DNA of 64,000 nt, from assembly GCA_003427395.1 (NCBI GenBank), contig BFEA01000090.1:1949581-2013580 (forward strand). Reading direction: 5' to 3'. The notes below the pieces were generated by a model. That model had not been told where the DNA came from. It searched no databases and saw nothing but the letters and a program-made list of their open reading frames with translations. This DNA comes from Chara braunii (taxonomy: Eukaryota; Streptophyta; Charophyceae; Charales; Characeae). How positions within the stretch are numbered: the first letter of the stretch is position 1; every line of letters starts with the position of its first letter. A program made the translations under genes and the position numbers. This document shows, piece after piece, positions 56,736 through 64,000 of the stretch.

Positions 56736-57542
56736 CCCGGTAAAACGCATGCAGTCTACCTTCCTCCCATCTTCCCCCAGTTTATCCCTTTGTCTGCTTT
56801 CATCCAAAATAAAGAAGAAACTTAGCCTTCACTCTCACACGTTCCTTCCATTCAGTATGATTGGGTCCTGAAGAGAAAGCAACGACCATAGGGACAACCT
56901 CATGCATACAACAATCATACGACAGGAGGATAAACAAACATGGGTGGTAGTAGGTTGTACAGATGGAAATGGTTTACCTAACGATTCCCTGACTCCAGAA
57001 CTCCTCCTTAGTTCCGGCAGGGCTCTCGCAATCGGTGGGTGGACTCCCCACAGAGTCTTGACGCGGACCTACGGGTTGCAATCCCGCCTGCCTCCTTCCT
57101 CTCAGAACGGGACCAGACTTAGAGTAAGAAGGGCAGACGGAGAAGTATTGAGTCTCTCAGATCCAGGAGGGGTGCTCTCAAGCTCACTGGAGAGGGCCTT
57201 GTAATCTTTTAGCTCCTGAGGGCCCCGCAATGGCAGCCAATATAATAGCTCAGTCAACTCTTGAAGCCAAACTGCTAAACCAAACTCCCCTGACAAACTC
57301 CCGAATCGCAGGAATAACCCCTTTGTTACTACTTCCTCTATGCTGCAGCAACCTCTCTCCCTGTCCGGTCACTCCTCCTTACCTCACACCTTCGTCCCCT
57401 GTGGCGCGGCTGCAATCACACGGTTCTAAGCAACCGTCGTACTCACGGTATCGTCAGCAGCGACAACGACGATCAGGCTCTGCGATCAGGCTCTACGACG
57501 ACAGCCTCTGCCCACAGGCTCGCACACGGCTGGGGGCTACAA

Positions 57543-57677
57543 NNNNNNNNNNNNNNNNNNNNNNNNNNNNNNNNNNNNNNNNNNNNNNNNNNNNNNNNNN
57601 NNNNNNNNNNNNNNNNNNNNNNNNNNNNNNNNNNNNNNNNNNNNNNNNNNNNNNNNNNNNNNNNNNNNNNNNNNNNN
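57543..57677. other. Assembly gap flanked by a duplicated 95-bp segment
   Basis: 135 unknown bases. The 95 bp before the gap (57448-57542) is repeated right after it (57678-57772), whereas the other LTR has it once. Most likely an assembly overlap that was not merged. Confidence 0.9.
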
Positions 57678-58160
57678 GTATCGTCAGCAGCGACAACGAC
57701 GATCAGGCTCTGCGATCAGGCTCTACGACGACAGCCTCTGCCCACAGGCTCGCACACGGCTGGGGGCTACAACATCACCCTCCCTGCGGTTAACAACATT
57801 CTCTGCACAGCTAACAAGGGCGGCAGCAGGTTGTGCGCAGTAGTGTGCAACAGCCATCACGTAGTGAAAAGCAACAGCGTGCGGCACTCAGTAGTGGCCT
57901 ACGGCGATAGCCTCCACACATTCAATTAGTAGCCGCGGCCTGTTCTCGCTCGGTCAACGGACACAGCAGTCCGCACCAGCCGTAGTACCCAACAGTCTCG
58001 CCTATAAACAACACAGACGTCCCCAGCCGAGTGACCCTTATCTCGATATGCCCGGCTCAATGGGTGGCAGCCTCTCCAGTCGAGTGGCCCCTATCTCGAT
58101 ATGCCCGGCTCGATGGGTGGCAACCTCTAGATCTCGCCTCTTCCTCTGCCTAAGTCAATG

Positions 58161-58165
<5 letters not shown>

Positions 58166-58193
<28 letters not shown>
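58166..58193. repeat. (CT)n microsatellite at the outer edge of the 5' LTR
   Basis: About 14 CT units beginning a few bases past the LTR end. Confidence 0.95.
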
Positions 58194-58195
<2 letters not shown>

Positions 58196-58541
58196 TGGCG
58201 CTGGCCACTCCTAGCATGCCATCCGAGACTGCCCCCGTCTCAGCTGTCTCAATCTGTCTCGCTGCCGCCCCCTTGGCGCATCGTTCTCCCTTGCTTGAAC
58301 GCGTTGTGCTGGCTGAGGTGTAATATAGCTGACTACTCATTCTCCTCTCCCACATCCGTACCAATGTCGCCCCCGTACCAATGCCGGTTCCAAAGAAACG
58401 CTTTAATTTACCGCCGCCTGCACTGTTATTATACCGCTCGGTGTCGAGTGTCGTACCGTGCAACAATGAGTTGTAATAATACCGAGCCTGTCCCGAACCA
58501 GAGTACCGTGCCCGAATCGACCCAGCGGTAACACCCAAGCA

Positions 58542-58647
58542 ATGAAGCCCAATCAAAATAGCACCGGTGGTAATCCCACTCCAGGCATCTATCCCGCACT
58601 CACTCACAACACCCGGATTGGAACAATGTGGCGCTTAAGCAAATCAG
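58542..58647 (+). other. Candidate first exon with a consensus 5' splice site
   Basis: ATG at 58542 opens a frame whose first 36 residues (MKPNQNSTGGNPTPGIYPAL then THNTRIG...) end at AATCAG|GTAAGTTT (GT at 58648). Its start has the same style as ORF1 of the Penelope element (PPPPGIYG there, NPTPGIYP here). No downstream exon was identified, so it is a hint only. Unknown bases lie at 58728, 58730 and 58738. Confidence 0.3.
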
Positions 58648-58739
58648 GTAAGTTTAGCAAGTCAAGCGGTAATCTCGATTATCGGAAAATTGAGAGAGTT
58701 GTTAGAATCAGGGTAAATAAATGATTCNGNATTAAAANC

Positions 58740-59428
58740 CCTCGCGAATAACTAAGTAAAATCGTGGGTTTCCTCCTCGTTTTATTATTTTTAATTATTT
58801 TCCTTATTTCTTAGTTCCATTATCGATAATAACAAAAATAGAAGCAATCTTGTCAAAAATAAATTCCGATGGAGTTCAGTTAAATAACGAAAATTCTTTG
58901 TTTTCTTTTTCTTTTATCGCCTTTGATCCCTCTTTCTTATTTTTCACTCTATTGTCAGAAAGTCCAATAATTGAGGGCGGTCCCATTAAAAATCAAATAT
59001 CAAAGATTTTGAATAAATTAATGAATATTCCGTTTTTCTCTTTTCTTGTTTTGTTTTTAATTCATGTTTTCTTTTTTAATTTTGATACCAAAATTGATGA
59101 TATCCGAGGCCCCACTTCTGCGTCAGTTGTGGAGCGTAAAAGAACCACGCCCAAGCCCATCTCCATCTTGCTGTTCAGCAGGCGTCCGTCCCGGAAACAA
59201 GCTAAAGACGGCGGTATTGAGATAGACGCCGCCGCGGTAAGGTAGTCCTTCTTATCAATTTCGAGAGCTAGTCTCAACGGTCGTCATATCTAATCTTAGG
59301 GGTACTCGGGGTGCCCCTAAATTTTGCTGCATGGTCAAACCTGAGTACCGTCATTGCACGGACTTGTCTTTGAGGCTAAGTTCCTAAACCGTGGATTTCA
59401 AGCGGCGCACTGCTTGTGGCCGCCTGAC
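58740..59428. other. Anonymous, AT-rich then mixed
   Basis: A plus-strand frame (58850-59245) is open but low in complexity (Phe/Leu-rich) until its last ~40 residues. It ends next to GCGGTAAGG, a donor-like site. No domain was recognised. Confidence 0.3.
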
Positions 59429-59982
59429 AACGGTTTCATACGGTCCGCAACATGCCGTAGTACCGCGGTGGGCCTTGCCGTAGCGCCCCGGGCATAGTCC
59501 GCCACCTCGCTGGTCCCAACGGCCCGCTTACTCTCAACTTCTCACAGCAAACCGCGGGGGGCGGCCAGTACACCCGCCAATGGCCGCGCCACTGATATTC
59601 CTCTCTCGCCGTGGGCCAAAATACCCACCATCCCTCCAAAGCACCGTACGCTTAAAGTCCTCGACTACTGTGACGACCATGGAGTCCGGCGTCACGTCCA
59701 GGCTGCGCAAAATGCCGGAGCTTACATAAATTTAGTACAACAATTATTTGATATAAAATACAAACAGACGTCGTGCGTCCCGCTGGCCCGTGGCGCCGCG
59801 CACGCCTAGACAGCGCACAGCCGCGCCTCGCCGCCAATACCCCCCATGCCGCCACGCGCGCCTCTTACCCTGACAAAACCCCCTGCCTCCACTCGCGCGC
59901 ACGCCGTCAGGCGGGCGACACCGCACTTGCGTGACTTGCAAAAACACGCCAAATACCCTTGTAAGGGTATTTGGTACGGCAG
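59429..59982. repeat. Repeat G, copy G2, with terminal palindrome
   Basis: Partner of 47512-48065. The palindrome is at 59949-59974 with identical arms. Minus-strand open frames here are shared shadows of the GC-rich repeat. Confidence 0.85.
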
Positions 59983-60469
59983 TGTTCTTTTCATTGTTCC
60001 TACCTGTTTGTTTCGGAAAACCGTTGAAAAACGAGAAGATATTTCCGAAAAAAAAAAGAGGGAGGAAAAAAAAAAGGAGTCTATGGAATGACGTGTGAGG
60101 GAGGTTGCACTGTTTGCAGCTGCATTTGATATTGGGTCTGTGTTTCAACATACGAGGTACCCTTGGGGCACCACGATTTGACCTACCTCGTTGGCATGGC
60201 CAAAATGACGGGAGGAGGAGGTTTTTTTTTTTTTTTCCATTTTTTCCTTGCTGAGGGAAAACGAGGCTGTTAAGAAGCAGTAGAGGGGGAGTGTGTGTGT
60301 GCACCTTTTCACTGTCGAGGCCATGTTCTAAAGTGGTTTGCAGCAAACCAGCTAGGGGGCTGGCTATGAGTTTGGCCAGGTTTAGAGGGAGATGCATTGT
60401 TGAGGTTGGGCCTCATCAATAACAGATCAACAAGGGAGGGGCTGAATACAACCACCCCTTGGTGCACTT

Positions 60470-61315
60470 GCAGCAGAAAAGGAGCCAAATCCTTTTCCTG
60501 ATAGATGGACCTAACCTTTTGAGTTGTGTAGGGTTGGTAGATGCCCTTGATCTCACTTTAGAGATCAAGGGTTCAGACTGAGCCCGAATTTCTAGCTTAG
60601 GGTTCAGGCTGCTGTCACCACCTCCCTCAACTATATAAGCAGCTTATTGCCTCCCGCTGCCTTATTTGCTGGGAAGCAAACGCTGCATCTGCTGACTGGA
60701 GAGGCTGTAGGAGTATGAGAAGAAGAGAGGTGTTGTGGGAAATGGTGGTCTGCAAGTGTTGGGGGAAAAGGTGCTCTGCAAGTGAGGGGGGGATGTTGTT
60801 GGGATAAGTGGTGGTCTGCAAGCTAAGTGAAGGAGAGTTGGTGTTGGAGTGGAAAGTGGTCTACATAGTGGAGAGAGGTGCTGGCCAACTCCATAGTGGA
60901 CTGCGTGGTGAACAGGGGGAAGTGCTGCCGAAACTTTGGGTGATCGACAAGGTGTGTGAAGCTGATGAAGGAGGTAGCTATGGTGGATGTGTGGGTGATC
61001 AGCAAGTAAGTGAGAGTGGTGGTGAAAGGAGGACACTCCATGACTTTAGTCGGACACTCCACACCATGGTCGGACGTCAACGGACATAGCTATAAGCTTG
61101 GTGACCGGATACCCACGACGTCGGCGGTCATAGCCAGGTGCGACTTGCTGGCGAAAGTTTGTTGTTGCAATAAGGATTGGAACATAAGCTGGAGGTGGCC
61201 GGCAACCGTTGATGTGAACTCGGTGGCCATAACCAAACGAAGGAAGCGACATTTTTTTTTTATCACAACAAAGAGAGTTGTAAAGATTGTTTGAACGTTA
61301 GTTATTCAAGGTCAG
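60470..61315 (+). repeat. LTR-like repeat K, copy K3
   Basis: Purine-rich, related to 11830-13076. It includes GGGGGAAGTGCTGCCGAAAC (60907), the same motif as the H1 arrays. 59985-60469 before it shows nothing recognisable beyond poly-A and poly-T runs. Confidence 0.5.
60632..60639 (+). promoter_or_regulatory. TATA box of K3
   Basis: TATATAAG within CTCAACTATATAAGCAGC, at the start of the purine-rich transcribed-looking part. K1 has a weaker ACTATAATAG at a similar place (11838). Confidence 0.5.
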
Positions 61316-61750
61316 TGGGCGACTCGAGTTTCTTTTTCCCCTTCACCCCGCTTGCTCTCACACTTTGTATGACCCTTCATTTTTTTTTCTAACGTTCAAA
61401 AGGAAAGAGCAAGGGTAGTGAGGGTTGTGTGTGACCATGGTTATAAGATATAGATGGAAAACCTGACTGCATGTAGGGATTGTTTTTTTTTTTTTTTTCC
61501 CTCTCCGGACTTGTGATGACTATGGTGTGTGCGGTTATGTGGAGAATGAAAAGCATGTTTTGAAAAATCGAGAACAAACTGTTTGGATGAGTTTTTTTTT
61601 TTTTTTTTTTTTCCTGAACTTCATCCAACGTGTGGCGTTTGAACTAAGAAAGAATTAGAGGCACGAGAAGAAGGGAGTCTTCAAAGAACCTAGTCCTTGC
61701 TCTGAAAGCAAACATTCTATTTCGAATGCCTATCTCCTTTTTATATTCTC
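61316..61750 (+). repeat. Repeat B, diverged copy B3
   Basis: CAAGGTCAGTGGGCGACTCGAG, AACGTTCAAAAGGAAAGAGC and GATGGAAAACCTGACTGCATG align with the start of B1. It is interrupted by T runs. 61751-62340 shows nothing recognisable. Confidence 0.55.
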
Positions 61751-62339
61751 TCGTCATTTTTTTTAATTTTATTTTTGTCTTAGTTTCCAAGTCGTGCAGG
61801 AGAATGAGATGAACAGTCCACGTTGGGCTTGATAGTGTTTTATTATTTTTGATAATAGATCGATTTACGATTCAATTTCAATCCATTTTCCCGATTCAAT
61901 CTAAGGTTTTAGTCCGTATGGGTGGAATTGTTTTTTTTGTTTTTCTTAACCCAAATTTTTATTAAATGGCGAATTAAAAAGGATAAAGTGCTTGAATTTG
62001 AAAGGTTGGACAATGGTTGAATCTTTGTCTGGATAAGGCAAGAAGTGTGAGTGCAGAGAATGTTTGAAATTGACCCCCTGCAGTGCGTGTTCTATCGATG
62101 TTGAATCTTTGGTGTGATTGCAAACATGTTTTGTGAGTTGAAGTTTATATTTGACTTTGTTTACGATCATATGTAAATTTCGGAACGAGTCACGCTGTTG
62201 ATCGTAAGAGTGATCGCCTCATGCCCTATGACCTCGTTATATGTATCTTTTGTGTATTCGTGCGATTTACCATAACCGTGTGTAAAGATCAAGCATACTT
62301 GTATTGAGAAAAAACAAAGATCCCTTTTTACCTTTTGCT

Positions 62340-63242
62340 TCTTATAATTTGTATAGGTGGGTGTTAAGGTCCATGACGATTATCAAAGTTAAACCTTTTG
62401 ACCTATTTCCAAACCTCCGAAGATGGAGCCCCGTACCTCGGGTTAGAGGCGTTTGGACACCATAAAGTAGCGAAGCCTGCCTACCGCTCACCTGTGCAGG
62501 GTACAGAAAAGAGTAGGTCTCGCAATCGTACTTGCGATTGTCTAACAACGTGAGATCAACCTCTCAAAACGTGTGTCAGACGACAATTGAGTGTCGAATG
62601 CAACCCTTAAAGTCATTGAGGGTTGCTTGATTATGGGTAGCACATAGTACGCCATTATTGTGACTGCTTGCGCATTCATGCACGGCTAGTCGATATGACA
62701 AGGCCTATGTCTCCACGATATTTATTCAGAATCGTAGGCGTATCTTTCGTTTATTTTGTTGTCAAAACATTATGGGTCGGATATAAAAAGGGATTAGTCG
62801 TAATTTACGTGTGAAATGGAGTTTTATTTTGGCGAGGTGTATCACGTGGTTAGACAAACCATCCTAGCCAACGGCGTTGAGTCGCTTGGGACATCAACCC
62901 CCAGAGCGTATGAGGCCGATTAAGGTGTTCGACCATGCTCGCCCTCTACATTACAGCGGACAAGAAATGCCCTCGGTTGGACCACCTTTACGATTTCACT
63001 CGAGCAACTTTCACGTGTGGTTCGGTAGCTCAACGGGGATACACCTGTCTAATGGTGGTGACAACCCTTTGGGGAGAGGTAAGTTATGCCTCACGTGACC
63101 CCTATTATGTAGTAGGGGGTTCGCAGGAGATGTGACTGGTGCACTCGGTCACCGCGGCGAGAGCTCCACTGTGAAGAAAGTCCTGCAAAATTCCGTATGA
63201 CATGACCGAGAGGGTCCCCCTGCGAGATTAATGCGTTCGACA
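62340..63242 (+). repeat. Family A LTR fragment A5
   Basis: Reverse complement of about 41172-42100 (for example GCACATAGTACGCCATTATT and GGTAGCTCAACGGGGATACA), ending ATGCGTTCGACA at 63242. No PBS follows, so it is a solo or rearranged end. Confidence 0.7.
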
Positions 63243-63254
63243 ACGCAATCCTAT

Positions 63255-64000
63255 ACCGGTCGACTAGGACAGTTAGTCTAACCACACGATACACTTCACA
63301 AAAATAAATCCAACCTTCATTCATAAATCCCACCTGGTCCCTTATTCGCTTTCGACCCATAACCTTTCGATGACAGAATAAGTGGTGACGTGCGCGAGTC
63401 TCTGAATAAATAGCACGATGATGCGATCTTTATCATATCGACTAGCCGTGCATGAATATGCAAGTAGTCGCAATGATGACATACTATGTGGTACCCATAG
63501 CCACGCAGTCCTCAATGATTTCAAGGGTTGTTTTCGACACTAAAGCGTTGGCTGACACGCGTCTTGAGGGGGTAATCTCATGACAATAGACAATTGCGAA
63601 GGCGATTGCGAGTCCTACCCTCTTCTAAAGACTGCTAAGAGGAGCGATAGTAAGACTGCTAAGAGGAGTGGAGGCGTGGAGCAGGTCAAAGGGTTTGACT
63701 TTAACAGCCACCACGCACCTCAACGTCCAACTATAAAACTTAATAAGCAAAAGTTAAAAAATTTTCATCAGTAAATAAAAACCAGTAAATATTTTCATAT
63801 CCACACATCATTCGCAACTAGAGAAAGACTAAAAGGGGTTAGGGATAGCTCATCAGATATGCAGATCGTGCAACCTGTAGTTATCATTCTCACTTCCTCC
63901 CAGATGCGACTTGTGCATCAAGCTTCAAACACTAACTTACATAAAGCTTATACCACATAAAAAGTCACATTGCCATACACCAATGTGATCAACTTTACCA
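63255..64000 (-). repeat. Family A LTR fragment A6 (runs off the window)
   Basis: CGACTAGGACAGTTAGTCTA onward matches 34150 onward (A2) and, more loosely, 41600 onward. It points the opposite way to A5 and starts ~12 bp after it. It continues past the window end in the part corresponding to 42395. Confidence 0.7.

Larger units (their letters stand above)
41172..58157 (-). mobile_element. ~17-kb LTR retrotransposon with ~4.42-kb LTRs and a broken gag
   Basis: Two long direct repeats (41172-45585 and 53504-58157) flank ~7.9 kb. Three signals orient it on the minus strand: a primer-binding site next to the right repeat (53484-53501), a Gag gene on the minus strand (51340-50251) and a purine tract beside the left repeat (45590-45674). 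The right repeat is therefore the 5' LTR. No protease, RT or integrase was recognised between gag and the 3' LTR, so the element is probably non-autonomous or has lost pol. The left flank (TGTGT) and right flank (ATGAC) do not give a 5-bp duplication. An unrelated 550-bp repeat (G1) lies inside. Confidence 0.8.
53504..58157 (-). repeat. 5' LTR (family A, copy A4)
   Basis: Plus strand starts TGTCAAGCGCATCGGTCCG and ends CTCTGCCTAAGTCA, so it is TG...CA on the sense strand as well. It holds H1 (55260-55810), H2 (56105-56735) and the donor site (56977). Once the gap and the duplicated 95 bp beside it are removed, its length (4424) is almost that of the 3' LTR (4414). Confidence 0.85.

Noticed and set aside
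41162-58167. Target-site duplication of the long LTR element
   Set aside because: The 5 bp outside the left LTR (TGTGT) and right LTR (ATGAC) do not match, so none is reported.

Overview
The window is repeat-dense eukaryotic nuclear DNA, and no ordinary host gene could be identified with confidence. The likeliest source is a charophyte green alga such as Chara. That rests on three things: a Penelope-like retroelement of the Chlamys type (N-terminal GIY-YIG nuclease, CxC linker), a type known from the green lineage; the general look of the Gag and ORF1 proteins; and plant-type primer-binding sites. The species is inferred, not shown.

Layout. 1-2580 is part of a very long LTR (family A, sense strand +), abutting a decayed LINE reverse transcriptase on the minus strand (2.6-3.9 kb). 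4.05-7.5 kb is a C/G-rich ~80-bp minisatellite that flips orientation near 4955, with an unrelated insert at 6.5-7.05 kb. 8.2-15.1 kb holds LTR fragments, a tRNA-related repeat (E) and a pair of ~0.72-kb TG...CA repeats (B). 15.1-22.7 kb holds two Penelope-like copies. One is a 3' fragment on the minus strand. The other is a 5.84-kb copy (16871-22714) bounded by an exact 15-bp target-site duplication. 22.7-41.1 kb is further LTR fragments, an 80-bp tandem array, a second E copy and much anonymous AT-rich DNA.

41172-58157 is the largest unit: a ~17-kb LTR retrotransposon on the minus strand with ~4.42-kb LTRs, a primer-binding site, a purine tract and a broken gag gene with a perfect CCHC zinc knuckle. 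No pol was found. 58.2-64 kb repeats the same themes: a second copy of a 550-bp palindrome-ended repeat (G), another K/B LTR with a TATA box, and two oppositely oriented family A pieces.

The most striking unexplained signal is in the family A LTRs. Each copy carries two arrays of small hairpins. In one array the loop is constant (19 nt in the copy at 760-1379) while the stems differ from hairpin to hairpin and remain paired, with at least one two-sided compensatory change between LTR copies. Both arrays lie just downstream of a shared candidate 5' splice site, so they may sit in an intron of the retroelement leader.
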